From NCBI GenBank assembly GCA_022825825.1, contig JAJDWA010000005.1:1-64000 (forward strand): a stretch of DNA of 64,000 nucleotides, read 5' to 3'. Made by a program: the position numbers and the translations under genes. A model generated the notes under the pieces. It worked only from the letters and a program-made list of their open reading frames with translations, searched no databases and was not told where the DNA came from. The DNA comes from Candidatus Poribacteria bacterium (GTDB lineage Bacteria; Poribacteria; WGA-4E; WGA-3G). Shown here piece by piece: positions 44,817 to 54,114 of this stretch; position 1 is the first letter of the stretch; every line of letters starts with the position of its first letter.

Positions 44817-45989
44817 CTATAATTTGGCAATTGCAACTGTTATTCGGCGTAATGCCTCTTTGATATTTTCCAATGAATTCGCGTACGAAAGGCGCAGATA
44901 ACCATCTCCATACTTTCCGAAAGCTGTACCAGGTAGCAGGGCAACCCCTGCGTCATCCATCAAATAATCAGCAAGTTTTTCGCAGGAAAGCGGAAGTTGT
45001 GTGACATTTGGGAAAACGTAGAAAGAACCAAGCGGTTTGACACAACTCATGCCGTCTATCGCATTTAAACCGTCCACAATCGCATCGCGCCGTTTGCGGA
45101 ATTCTATAACCATCTCTGTAACAAATGTTTGCGGTCCCTTTAACGCTTCAATTCCAGCAATTTGGGTAAAAGTTGCAGTGCACGAATTTGAGTTTATTGT
45201 TAACTGCGTAATCTTATCCGCTATTTCTTGTGGTGCCACACCATATCCAAGTCGCCAACCTGTCATTGCGTAGGTTTTGGAATGCCCATCAATCAGAATA
45301 GTTTGGTCTTTCATACCGGGAAGGCTTAGAATACTTTGATGTGTGCCTTCATAGAGGAGGCGAGAATAGACTTCATCTGTCAGAATATAAAAATTATGTT
45401 TTTGAGCAAGTTCAGCAATTGCAACGAGGTCTGTTTCTGTGAGGGTCCCACCTGTTGGGTTCTGCGGTGAATTGAGTATCAACAATTTCGTCCGTGTAGT
45501 TATAGCATCAACTAAATCCTCAATTCTAAAACGAAAGTCGGCATCCTCACGGAGGGGAAGAGGTACTGCTTTGCCACCAATAAAATCAATGACAGATTCA
45601 TAGACAGGGAAGCCGGGTTCCGGATAAATGACTTCATCACCATCATCAACTAATGCTAAAATTGTGAAAAAGATAATCGGCTTCGCACCTGGCGTAACGG
45701 TTACTTCGTCTGGGTGGATATCTACACCGCGCGTCTCAGAAATGTGTGCTGCGACAACTTCTCGAAATTCAGGTATCCCTGCTGATGGACAATAACCTGT
45801 ATGTCCATCTTGCATTGCCTTGAACGCGGCTTCACACACATTCATAGGCGTCGAAAAATCTGGCTGACCTATTTCTAAATGAATAATATCTTTACCTTGC
45901 GCTTCTAAGCTTTTAGCTTTGGCTAACACCTCAAAAGCAGATTCTGTTCCCAAGCGGCTCATCCGCTTGGCGAATGTAGGGCTTCCCAA
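44817..45989 (-). CDS. PLP-dependent aminotransferase, aspartate aminotransferase family (class I/II)
   Basis: 390 aa. Fold type I aminotransferase: LEIGQPDFSTP near residue 37, NSPQNPTGG near 172, TDEVYSRLLY near 198, the PLP lysine in GHSKTYAMTGWRLGYGVAP near 230, and the C-terminal substrate arginine in LRLSYA near 373. It probably transfers an amino group between aspartate or another amino acid and 2-oxoglutarate; an aspartate/prephenate or alanine type is also possible. AGGAGG lies 7-9 bases before the ATG. It is paired with thrB, so a role in threonine-family amino acid synthesis is likely. Confidence 0.85.
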   Translation of the reverse strand: MGSPTFAKRMSRLGTESAFEVLAKAKSLEAQGKDIIHLEIGQPDFSTPMNVCEAAFKAMQDGHTGYCPSAGIPEFREVVAAHISETRGVDIHPDEVTVTPGAKPIIFFTILALVDDGDEVIYPEPGFPVYESVIDFIGGKAVPLPLREDADFRFRIEDLVDAITTRTKLLILNSPQNPTGGTLTETDLVAIAELAQKHNFYILTDEVYSRLLYEGTHQSILSLPGMKDQTILIDGHSKTYAMTGWRLGYGVAPQEIADKITQLTINSNSCTATFTQIAGIEALKGPQTFVTEMVIEFRKRRDAIVDGLNAIDGMSCVKPLGSFYVFPNVTQLPLSCEKLADYLMDDAGVALLPGTAFGKYGDGYLRLSYANSLENIKEALRRITVAIAKL

Positions 45990-46098
45990 AATTTCCTCCT
46001 TTTAACTAATCGTGAGTTTATAGTCACGGCGTGCCCTAATTATTTCCTTAAATGCGAACATCTTTTAGACAGTAACATATTTTAAAGTGTATTTAAGA

Positions 46099-47142
46099 TT
46101 ATTCTGCCTTTAAGATTAAACCGCGTCCCCCTGCCAACCAAGCATTCTTTTTATCAAGGACAGATACACTGACTATTTTCTGATTTGCTTCTTCAATTTC
46201 CCATTTTTTCCCACCACTGTTGGTACTGAGAATAACACCAACTCCGAAATCACCGCCTACTGCCCATCCAGTAAATTTGTCTACAAATCGGACGTTTCGA
46301 AGTGTTTCTGTGGTTCCGCTCGTCTGGGTTTTCCAATTTTTACCGCCATTGGTTGTGTGGAGGATGAGACCGTTTTCACCGACTGCCCAACCGACTGAAG
46401 CATCAAGGAAAAAGATATCTTCAAGAATGTCTTCTGTTCCTGTTTCTTGTAATTCCCAGGTTTTTGCTCCATCTGTCGTTTTCTGAATAATAGACTTTTG
46501 CGTCTTTGTGGCAGGAAAAAGGCGTACGCCAGCAATCCACCCAGTTTTTTCGTCAAGAAACTGAATCGCATTGAACATACTTGCTTCATCGTCTCCGACG
46601 TTTGCTGCCATTTTTCCGCCTTGTAGTGCTTCCCACATTCTGCCGCCATTTTTTGTTGTAACAATCGTGTCGTTCTGCCCCACAGCGTACCCAACATCTT
46701 TATTGATAAAATAGACACTTTTAAGTGCTGTGTTCACCTGAAGAACTTTGTCCACCTTACATATTTGGCGTTCCCAGTCTTTGCCGTTATTCGTACCGAC
46801 AATTAATCCATCTGCTCCGACTGCCCAACCATGATTAGCATCTAAGAAAAAGATTCCAGTTAGATCTGCTCTGAGTTTGACATCCGATTTTTGCCACGTT
46901 TTCCCACCGTCCATCGTATATCCGATGAAACCGGGATTATCTAAATCATCAAGCAGTGCTGAACCTACAACCCATCCAGTATTTTCTCCTGTAAATGCAA
47001 TAGACATATAATCGCGATGGCCTGTATCGCTTGTTTGTATTACAACCCATCCTGCCATAGCCGGTAAGGCAAGTGCTAAAGTACAAATGATTGAAAATTT
47101 GATGATTTTTGATAATTGTAGAGACGACTTTAATCTGTTCAT
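46099..47142 (-). CDS. YCF48/BNR-repeat protein (photosystem II assembly factor-like)
   Basis: 347 aa with an N-terminal signal (a hydrophobic segment near 15-31, ending AMAGW). Seven repeats of the GWAVGxxGxIxxTxNGGxxW type follow (WVVGSALLD, GWAVGADGLIVGT, GYAVGQNDTIVTT, GWIAG, GWAVGENGLILHT, GWAVGGDF, AWLAGGRGLIL), which build a beta-propeller. YCF48 proteins help assemble complexes in phototrophs; in heterotrophs the repeats occur in secreted binding proteins. Nothing else in the window suggests photosynthesis. Confidence 0.8.
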   Translation of the reverse strand: MNRLKSSLQLSKIIKFSIICTLALALPAMAGWVVIQTSDTGHRDYMSIAFTGENTGWVVGSALLDDLDNPGFIGYTMDGGKTWQKSDVKLRADLTGIFFLDANHGWAVGADGLIVGTNNGKDWERQICKVDKVLQVNTALKSVYFINKDVGYAVGQNDTIVTTKNGGRMWEALQGGKMAANVGDDEASMFNAIQFLDEKTGWIAGVRLFPATKTQKSIIQKTTDGAKTWELQETGTEDILEDIFFLDASVGWAVGENGLILHTTNGGKNWKTQTSGTTETLRNVRFVDKFTGWAVGGDFGVGVILSTNSGGKKWEIEEANQKIVSVSVLDKKNAWLAGGRGLILKAE

Positions 47143-47314
47143 GATAACTCCTTATAAATTTAAAATTCTTCTGAGAAGATTCTTATTTTATAGTATACCT
47201 GTGTATCTAATATTAAGTCAAATATTTCTAAAAATTATTCATAAAATATTGCTTCAGCCACTTTTGTTGTGGAACGAATACTGTAAATCATGAATGGTAA
47301 AATATAGATGTGCC

Positions 47315-48709
47315 CTATTTTGCCAGAATGATTGTTCCTGTTTTATAACTATCCCCAACTTGTAATTGGTAAATATAGATGCCGCTTTCAACGACTTCGC
47401 CGCTTTCATTTTTACCGTCCCACTTCAGTTGTGTTTCACCAAGTTGTGCGGTTAAGGTTTTCACAAGCACTCCATTTAGATTAAAAAGAAGTACACTAAA
47501 TTCCCCTTCAACATCTTCAATTACACGGGCTGGAAAGACGACGGTATTAAAATCCGGGTCATTTGAAAGCGGCGTAAATGGATTAGGATATGGTTTGTCA
47601 AATATCCGAAGTCTTTTCTTTATCAACGCAGATTCGTTATCAGCCTCGTCAATAGCGACTACGGCATAAGTAAAACTCCCAATTGATAAAGGTCTGTTGT
47701 CGACAAATTTATACTCAGTAGATTCGTTTGCGGCTTTCTCAGCAGAAATTTCACCATTAGGGAGAAGTTCTAAAGTCACAGATTCTGATGATCCGAACAA
47801 AATTTGATACTTCAATACATCACGACTAACACTCGGTTTCCAAGAAACCTCTACTCCTTCGCTTGAAGTAACAACGCTGAGCATAATCGGTGGCTCTGGT
47901 GCAGCAGTGTCTTCTGATACCTCTACAGTCTGTATCGGCGAGCGTTCTGATTGCAAAAACAGTGTCTTGTAGGCCGTTATCTCATAAGTATGATTTCCGG
48001 GAAGTACATTTACATCACGAAACGTTGTTGACGCACGTTTTTCCACATTAATTTGGAAATCCTTATCTCTATAGATGAGGTAACCGTTGACATCAGGATC
48101 TGTTGATTTTTCCCAGCGGAGTGTCACATCATTTTCACCGGTTTTGTCGGCTTCTGCTGTAAAACCGAGAACCGGCGCCGGTGGTACATTTGGGATTACT
48201 TGTAGTGTAAAATCGTTGTTATTTACTTTACCATCTGCTTGTCCTTCACGGATAAATTCACCAATTGGTTCGTCCTTGCTATTACGGAGCAGAACTCTAA
48301 ACTCAGCTTCAAAAACATTATTTGATGTTCTACAGTCAAATCCGATTTCAAAGATTGAATTTTGATCATCGGTGATCGTTCGCACAAGTTCTACACGCAG
48401 CACATTTCCGGAGAGGACTGCTTTCGCATTCAGTTTTTTCCCATCACGTAAGATATGATCAAAATCAGACACTTGAGGGACAAATCCTGCCGGCATTATT
48501 ATTTCAATAATCTTAATTTCTTCGCCAGGTTCTGCCAATGACCTATCAATTATAAGTGTTACGATCAATGGCACCGTTGAACTGGCAGGGACAATACCTT
48601 TCGTTTCACCTGCGACATTTATTTCGCCAATTGAAGTAACTGCCCCAAAACTATATTGCGCAAAAAGAAGGCTAATGATAAGAATAAAAATAAGAACTGA
48701 GTTTTTCAT
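47315..48709 (-). CDS. Exported Fn3-like protein with a C-terminal FlgD/Por-type sorting domain
   Basis: 464 aa. Signal peptide (cleavage near SFG/AVTS), two Fn3-like Ig domains (about 180-365) with DVNGYLIYRD and VSWKPSVSRDVLKYQI signatures, and a C-terminal domain with PYPNPFTP, LFNLNGVLVKTL, WDGKNESGEVVESGIYIYQL and a basic/hydrophobic end, TIILAK. This tail marks substrates of type IX secretion or FlgD-like Ig domains. It lies 18 bases after the PorV-like gene on the same strand; in known type IX systems PorV helps release such cargo, so a functional link is plausible. Confidence 0.8.
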   Translation of the reverse strand: MKNSVLIFILIISLLFAQYSFGAVTSIGEINVAGETKGIVPASSTVPLIVTLIIDRSLAEPGEEIKIIEIIMPAGFVPQVSDFDHILRDGKKLNAKAVLSGNVLRVELVRTITDDQNSIFEIGFDCRTSNNVFEAEFRVLLRNSKDEPIGEFIREGQADGKVNNNDFTLQVIPNVPPAPVLGFTAEADKTGENDVTLRWEKSTDPDVNGYLIYRDKDFQINVEKRASTTFRDVNVLPGNHTYEITAYKTLFLQSERSPIQTVEVSEDTAAPEPPIMLSVVTSSEGVEVSWKPSVSRDVLKYQILFGSSESVTLELLPNGEISAEKAANESTEYKFVDNRPLSIGSFTYAVVAIDEADNESALIKKRLRIFDKPYPNPFTPLSNDPDFNTVVFPARVIEDVEGEFSVLLFNLNGVLVKTLTAQLGETQLKWDGKNESGEVVESGIYIYQLQVGDSYKTGTIILAK

Positions 48710-48726
48710 GGTATATGATTCCTACT

Positions 48727-49683
48727 TTAAAATAGAAAATTTACAGAGAACCGTTGTGTTGTATTGTCCTGAAGGTCTCCGGTTAGTAACTGAAATCCGT
48801 AGTCAAGTTGAAGTGCTGTGTTGCTGATCAGAAGTTTAGCACTACCACCGAGGCTTAGGGTCGTAGCTGGATTTCCACTATTTTTCATTCCATAACCGCC
48901 TCGGATAGCGACCGTTTTATTTAACCATATTTCTACACCTGCGCGTGTGTAAATTTCACCATTGCGTGACATAACCTCAACAGTACCTAAAGTTGATTTC
49001 AACAAATTACTGATCGCAGCACCTTGGGCACTCATTCCAGCAATAGATTCAAGACGGTATACTATACCTGCACGGATATTCTGGGGAACTGAATCTGTAT
49101 TAGCCTCGGAAATGCTCATTTCTGCAGGAAGTAGGTTCTCTACAGATATACCAATACTTAAACTATTGAACGGTTTCGCAATCAAACCGACATCAAAGGA
49201 CAAAGCTGAACTTGAAGTTTGTGTAAAATACGAATTGCCACTAACGAATTCATTTTCTTCATCAAAATTAATGCCAAGCAACTTTAGGTTAACACCAACC
49301 CCTAATTGTTTAAAAAGAGTGTTCCCATAAGAAAAACGCAACGTTTGTTCTTGATAAATATCAGAGTCTTCCGAAAGAATACCGATATTTGCCCCAAAGG
49401 TCCCAATTCTACCGAGTGGAATAACACTGCCAACCATATTATAGGTAATAAGTCCGTTAAACCGTTGTGCATAAGTCGCACCTATTTGCACCTTCTCAAT
49501 ATACGCTAAGCCCGCAGCGTTATAGTTCGCAGCATTGCTATCATCAGCGAGCGCGACAAACGCTCCCCCAAGACCAAGGGGGCGAGCACCTACACCAATT
49601 TCATTAAAGGCAGCAAAAGCATACGGGGTGAGAAATAGCAGCATGAACAGGACATAAATACATTTTAATCTAAATTTCGTCAT
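48727..49683 (-). CDS. PorV/PorQ-like outer-membrane beta-barrel protein
   Basis: 318 aa. Signal peptide (cleavage after AFA), then the UPF0164/PorV start GVGARPLGLGGAFVALADDSNAANYNAAGLA. The rest alternates hydrophobic residues as in a beta barrel and ends in F (RFSVNFLF), the usual outer-membrane signature. Similar to PorV, the shuttle protein of the type IX secretion system, and to other FadL-fold barrels. The core type IX proteins (PorU, SprA, PorK/N) are absent from the window, so the system is not proved. Confidence 0.8.
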   Translation of the reverse strand: MTKFRLKCIYVLFMLLFLTPYAFAAFNEIGVGARPLGLGGAFVALADDSNAANYNAAGLAYIEKVQIGATYAQRFNGLITYNMVGSVIPLGRIGTFGANIGILSEDSDIYQEQTLRFSYGNTLFKQLGVGVNLKLLGINFDEENEFVSGNSYFTQTSSSALSFDVGLIAKPFNSLSIGISVENLLPAEMSISEANTDSVPQNIRAGIVYRLESIAGMSAQGAAISNLLKSTLGTVEVMSRNGEIYTRAGVEIWLNKTVAIRGGYGMKNSGNPATTLSLGGSAKLLISNTALQLDYGFQLLTGDLQDNTTQRFSVNFLF

Positions 49684-49691
49684 TTTTTCTC

Positions 49692-50330
49692 CTAAGGTGT
49701 ACCTGTCATCGGGACAAAACTAACCCCAGTAATTTTTGTAGTTTCAACTTTACCACAAGATTTCTGTATCAAAAACAGCTCCTGTACATCCGAACCAACA
49801 GGAATCACCATCCGTCCACCTTCAGCGAGTTGTTGTGTGAGTCGATGCGGCATCTGTTTCGGTGCAGCTGTTACGAGAACTGCATGGTAAGGTGCATGTT
49901 CAATCCAACCGTGATAACCGTTTCCACATTTAAGATGGATATTCCGATAGTTAAGCGCTTTTAACCTTGTTTTAGCACTTTTGGCAAGTTCTGGTAAAAT
50001 TTCAATAGAATAAACATCCTCGGCAATTTCTGCAAGCACAGCAGTTTGGTACCCACATCCTGTACCGATTTCAAGCACCTTCGAATTAGGGGTTAATTTT
50101 AGTAATTCTGTCATCAATGCAACTATATAGGGTTGCGAAATTGTTTGCCCCTTATCAATTGGAAGGGGTCTATCATGGTATGCCCATTTACGAAATTCAG
50201 ATGTAACAAAAAGATGCCTTTCAATTTTTCTCATCGCAGCCAATACATCAGGATCCCGAATATCACGATTTTCAATTTGGTTTTGAACCATCTTCTTTCT
50301 GGCAATAGCAAATTCATTGGTTCGTGTCAT
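49692..50330 (-). CDS. pcm: Protein-L-isoaspartate O-methyltransferase (Pcm)
   Basis: 212 aa, typical length. It uses S-adenosylmethionine to methylate the carboxylate of isoaspartyl residues in aged proteins, starting their repair. Motifs: RHLFVTSEFRKWAYHDRPLPIDKGQTISQPYIVALM in the N-terminal half, which is the family signature, then VLEIGTGCGYQTAVLAEI and ILVTAAP-like VLVTAAPKQMP. It lies 71 bases after the SppA-fusion stop and 9 bases before the PorV-like gene. Confidence 0.92.
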   Translation of the reverse strand: MTRTNEFAIARKKMVQNQIENRDIRDPDVLAAMRKIERHLFVTSEFRKWAYHDRPLPIDKGQTISQPYIVALMTELLKLTPNSKVLEIGTGCGYQTAVLAEIAEDVYSIEILPELAKSAKTRLKALNYRNIHLKCGNGYHGWIEHAPYHAVLVTAAPKQMPHRLTQQLAEGGRMVIPVGSDVQELFLIQKSCGKVETTKITGVSFVPMTGTP

Positions 50331-50400
50331 TGAATACTTACCTTGAATTTTATCATGTACCCAGACTTGTGAAATTACAATCTAAATCAATTTTGAATTA

Positions 50401-52767
50401 CTAACCAACGTTTATTTCATAAGGCATCAAAAGAAAAATCCGATGCTTTTTGATGATATTGATTAATTTTAAGCTTAAGGTTTCTCCAAAAAATTGATAA
50501 ATATCTGACATCTGGAATACTCTTTTCTCAGATATCAGTTGGATATTTCCCAATAATTGTGTTATCCAAGGTCGTTTAGGTAATCGGACTATCTCTACCA
50601 CCTTATTATCCAAACCTGCATGTTCTCGAGCGATTGAGAGCGCTTTACTGAGTCCACCGAGTTCATCAACTAAACCGTTTTCTTTTGCTTGTCGTCCTGT
50701 CCATACACGTCCACGGGCGACCTTATCCACCTCTTTTTTTGTTAATTGCGCTCTTCCCCTGGCAACTTTGGATGTAAAATCTTCATAAATTTCGTTGATC
50801 TGTTTCTGAACGATCTCCTGTTCCTCAGGTGGATAGTCGCTATAGTTGCTGTAAAAGTCAGCATGTGCCCCGCGTGTTATAATTTCCTTCTTGATACCAA
50901 GCTTTTCATATAATCCCTTGAAACTATACTTTCCCCCAATTACACCTATGGAACCAGTGATTGTACCTGGTTCCGCAACAATAACATCGGCCGGTGCTGC
51001 GATATAATATCCACCAGAAGCAGCAACATCTGCCATAGAAACGATAAGTGGTTTTGTGACGGTGAGTAATATGAGCTCGTTCCATATAATATCTGCTGCG
51101 ATGACCAATCCGCCACCGCTATCGATACGTAAAACGACTGCTTTAATCGATTCGTTTTGCCGTGTGTGTCTGATTGCTCGCGCGATGGTTTCAGCCCCCA
51201 TCACTTTCGTTCCTGTAAATGGGTCCGTAAAACTCTCGCCAGTTAACATCATCCCCTCTGCTTCAATAACCGCAATTTTGGGTTTTGGAACTGCCCAGTT
51301 ATGTGGATATAATCCACTATTTAGATAATCGTTTACTTTTACAAGGGTAATTTTGCTTTCTGCGAGTTTGTTGGCTCTGTGTTCCAGACTATCCATATAA
51401 ATAAGTTCATCTACAATTTTTAATTTTAGGGCTTGATTAGCAGTGAAAGGACCTTGATCAATCAGCTGTTTAACGTATTCAGGTGTCCAACCTCGTGCAG
51501 TTGCGATATCTGTCGTGAGTTGGTCGTACAGATCATCAAGAATTGCATTTTGATTTTCGCGATGTGGATCGGACATATCACTTCGAGTGAAAGATTCCGA
51601 TGCGGATTTATATTCACCAATATGTTCGATATGGGCTCGGATGCCGAGTTTGTCTAACGCCCCTTTGTAAAAGGAACGTTCTGATCGTAAACCGATAAGA
51701 CGTACTTCGGTACTTGGATGCATCAAAATTGCATCACATGCCGAGGCTACAATATAATCACCAGTAGAGCAATCAGTGATATAGCAAATAACGACTCTGC
51801 CCGATTCTCTAAAATCCAGGATTGCATCACGTATTTCTTGGAATTGGCCTACGCCATACTTACTCCCGTTCATTCGGATTAAAACACCCGCGACATCTTC
51901 GTCCCATTTCGCGATTCGGAGTATTGTGTTGAGTTGAGGCATTTCTAAGTCAAGGAAAATACGTTGGCGAGGAATCGGTTTGGTTAAAGAAGCTGTTGAA
52001 AACTTAAAGTAACCAACACCAGCACTTGCTTTCCTGTTTTCATCAAAATAGTTTGCAGTGCCGATCCCCAAATTGCCAACGTTGATACCGAAACGGATAT
52101 CAAAACTATTATCATTATTGTACGTGCCACGGAACATAAGTTCTCTAATCGGACGGATTTCAACTGCGTAATTGAGGTCTATTTGACTCACGCCTTCAGT
52201 TTTTTGCATATCTATGGAAAAAGTGGTACGCCATGTTCCTGGCCGCAGCGCTATGCCTAAATCATAGGTGCGTCCTAACTTTTGATTATACAATTTTGGT
52301 CTATTCAGGTCACGCCCTATTGCCCCGATTGAGAAAAAACGTCGACGATACATCAAACCGAAAGAGAGTGATTTATAACGATCATAAAACCTATTATCTG
52401 AGTTAACCCAGCTATAACTTGTTCCCCAATATAGCATATTACCGAAATGGTGTCCTGCTGATAAACTATAGCGCGTAAAGTTAATGTCGTTCAAAGCGTT
52501 CGCAAATTCTACGCTGAACCCGCTGCTCGGTGCTGAGATAAATAGTGCATCATCACCTGGCAAATCACTGCGGTATGTTCGTAAGTAGTATAGATTTACC
52601 GCCCGTCCAGTACCGAGACCAGCCGGATTAAAAAATGTCGCTAAGGCATCATCGCTCGTAGCAACCGAACTTGAAGGCAGATGAGTCCGTGTCTTTGGGG
52701 GTTCTGCATTTGCAAGAATTGAAAATAAACTATAGATTAAGAGGATACTAATCAACTTTTTTTGCAT
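50401..52767 (-). CDS. sppA: Outer-membrane-type beta-barrel fused to signal peptide peptidase SppA
   Basis: 788 aa from the ATG at 52767, chosen because it gives a signal peptide (MQKKLISILLIYSLFSILANA); an ATG 57 bases upstream is open but gives a polar leader. Residues about 20-265 are PorV/FadL-like (DDALATFFNPAGLGTG, then strands). The rest is a two-lobed SppA of the long type, with the lysine base in GEYKSASES (K387) and the serine nucleophile in VAASGGYYIAAPAD (S584). SppA cleaves remnant signal peptides in the inner membrane. Joining it to a barrel-like part is unusual and would place it at, or across, the outer membrane or in the periplasm. Confidence 0.75.
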   Translation of the reverse strand: MQKKLISILLIYSLFSILANAEPPKTRTHLPSSSVATSDDALATFFNPAGLGTGRAVNLYYLRTYRSDLPGDDALFISAPSSGFSVEFANALNDINFTRYSLSAGHHFGNMLYWGTSYSWVNSDNRFYDRYKSLSFGLMYRRRFFSIGAIGRDLNRPKLYNQKLGRTYDLGIALRPGTWRTTFSIDMQKTEGVSQIDLNYAVEIRPIRELMFRGTYNNDNSFDIRFGINVGNLGIGTANYFDENRKASAGVGYFKFSTASLTKPIPRQRIFLDLEMPQLNTILRIAKWDEDVAGVLIRMNGSKYGVGQFQEIRDAILDFRESGRVVICYITDCSTGDYIVASACDAILMHPSTEVRLIGLRSERSFYKGALDKLGIRAHIEHIGEYKSASESFTRSDMSDPHRENQNAILDDLYDQLTTDIATARGWTPEYVKQLIDQGPFTANQALKLKIVDELIYMDSLEHRANKLAESKITLVKVNDYLNSGLYPHNWAVPKPKIAVIEAEGMMLTGESFTDPFTGTKVMGAETIARAIRHTRQNESIKAVVLRIDSGGGLVIAADIIWNELILLTVTKPLIVSMADVAASGGYYIAAPADVIVAEPGTITGSIGVIGGKYSFKGLYEKLGIKKEIITRGAHADFYSNYSDYPPEEQEIVQKQINEIYEDFTSKVARGRAQLTKKEVDKVARGRVWTGRQAKENGLVDELGGLSKALSIAREHAGLDNKVVEIVRLPKRPWITQLLGNIQLISEKRVFQMSDIYQFFGETLSLKLINIIKKHRIFLLMPYEINVG

Positions 52768-52937
52768 ACTAAATGAATTGTCTGCTTTGGTGTGACCGAA
52801 ATTTCTCTTTTTACAATACCACATATCTGAAGAAATGGCAACAAAAAAGTTGTATAGGCAGAGTTTAAAATATTATAGGTTAACTGCAATCTTTCGATTA
52901 AAGTTTGGAAGGTTAGACAGAAACCTATTCTTATCAT

Positions 52938-53753
52938 CTAAGATTGGCGTGCATATTGCGGAAAAAGTTCATTATGAATGTCACTACATTGCTGTAGATG
53001 AATTTTTCGTGTCTCGTTTGCAGTATCTACCATAGTTGGAAAGTACATACCAGCACCTGTTTCAATATTGTAACCGCCGGGCGAGTGAACGCTTAAATAC
53101 TGATGCAGCGTTTCTAAATCAGACTCTGATTTGCAATGTTGTGTACAATTCATTGTAAACATCCGCCGCCGGGTTCCCCCACCGAAAGAGGCATGATAGG
53201 TGTCGTGATTAAAAATTACAACATCGCCAGGATTACTTTCCAAAGCGATGCTGGTTGGGAAATCACGCGGTGGGATACCGAACAAAGCTTCCGATTGATT
53301 CGGATCTATCTTTTCTGCACGTACAAAATTTGCGGGGTTTTGACTGCCCGGAATTATACGTAGACATCCGGTCTCGCGCGTCAGTGGGTCAAGGTAGAAC
53401 GCAACTTTACACGCGAAAAGTCTTCCCCAGTTTCCATCTGGATGCCAGCCTGTATCACCAGTGTAATAGTTGCCATCACCGCCAGCATAGTTGAAATCCT
53501 CTCCGAGCACACCACCTATAAGCCCCTTTAAACGTTCATCATCAAGCAGTGTGCAAAGGCGCGAACGATGTTCAATAGGACCTCCAAACATTGTACGGTG
53601 AGTCCCATCATGATCTTCGCCACCGCCGAATTCTTGAATCGAGATTTCAAATTCCTCTGTAATCCACTCAACTTCACTCGGTGAAAACATGCCAGGAATT
53701 GATAGATACCCAAATGTGTTAAAGAAGTTGATTTGGAGTTTAGTGAGTTTCAT
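52938..53753 (-). CDS. Phytanoyl-CoA dioxygenase (PhyH) family oxygenase
   Basis: 271 aa from the ATG at 53753 (a start 9 bases earlier is open). The fold is complete: the iron ligands WHPDG near 117-121 and YHASFG near 205, and the 2-oxoglutarate residues RRRMFTMN. It should use Fe(II), O2 and 2-oxoglutarate to hydroxylate an unknown organic substrate. In contrast to the relative at 26957, the HxD motif is intact. It has its own promoter and is separated from the downstream SppA gene by about 170 bases. Confidence 0.88.
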   Translation of the reverse strand: MKLTKLQINFFNTFGYLSIPGMFSPSEVEWITEEFEISIQEFGGGEDHDGTHRTMFGGPIEHRSRLCTLLDDERLKGLIGGVLGEDFNYAGGDGNYYTGDTGWHPDGNWGRLFACKVAFYLDPLTRETGCLRIIPGSQNPANFVRAEKIDPNQSEALFGIPPRDFPTSIALESNPGDVVIFNHDTYHASFGGGTRRRMFTMNCTQHCKSESDLETLHQYLSVHSPGGYNIETGAGMYFPTMVDTANETRKIHLQQCSDIHNELFPQYARQS

Positions 53754-53907
53754 AGTATTCATTCTCTATAGACATTTCTTTGGAGTTGATGTGTTTGTAG
53801 TCGTGCAATTTATTGCGTCTTTTCTCTTCCTGTAGAAGCACTTCTTGATAGCGATTTATCGTTAAAGTTGTAAACAGCGAGTGACAATGTCCGGTTAAAT
53901 CTATCAT

Positions 53908-53936
53908 AAATTAGCAGGAATAACCCCAATTGTCAA
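53908..53936 (-). promoter_or_regulatory. Promoter for the PhyH-like oxygenase
   Basis: TTGACA (53936-53931), a 17-base spacer, TAATTT (53913-53908). The TTGACA also forms one arm of a small palindrome (TTGTCAA and TTGACAA at 53930-53949). I see nothing else in the 360-base gap 53754-54114. Confidence 0.55.
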
Positions 53937-54114
53937 GAAAAATTGACAACTTAAACCAATGGAATTATAGATTCTGCTATTTTAACCCAAGTTGTCTCCT
54001 ATTTTGTAAATGCTCCTTGTAGGTGGAATCCTAACCCGATTTAGAACAGAAAACAGTGGCTGTTTGCTTAAAGTCTTGTCTGTGGTAGCTTATGTTATTT
54101 TAATGTGTGGTCCG

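Noticed and set aside
46099-47142. Evidence of photosynthesis from the YCF48-like protein
   Set aside because: YCF48-type repeats are common in non-phototrophic secreted proteins, and no photosynthetic gene is nearby.
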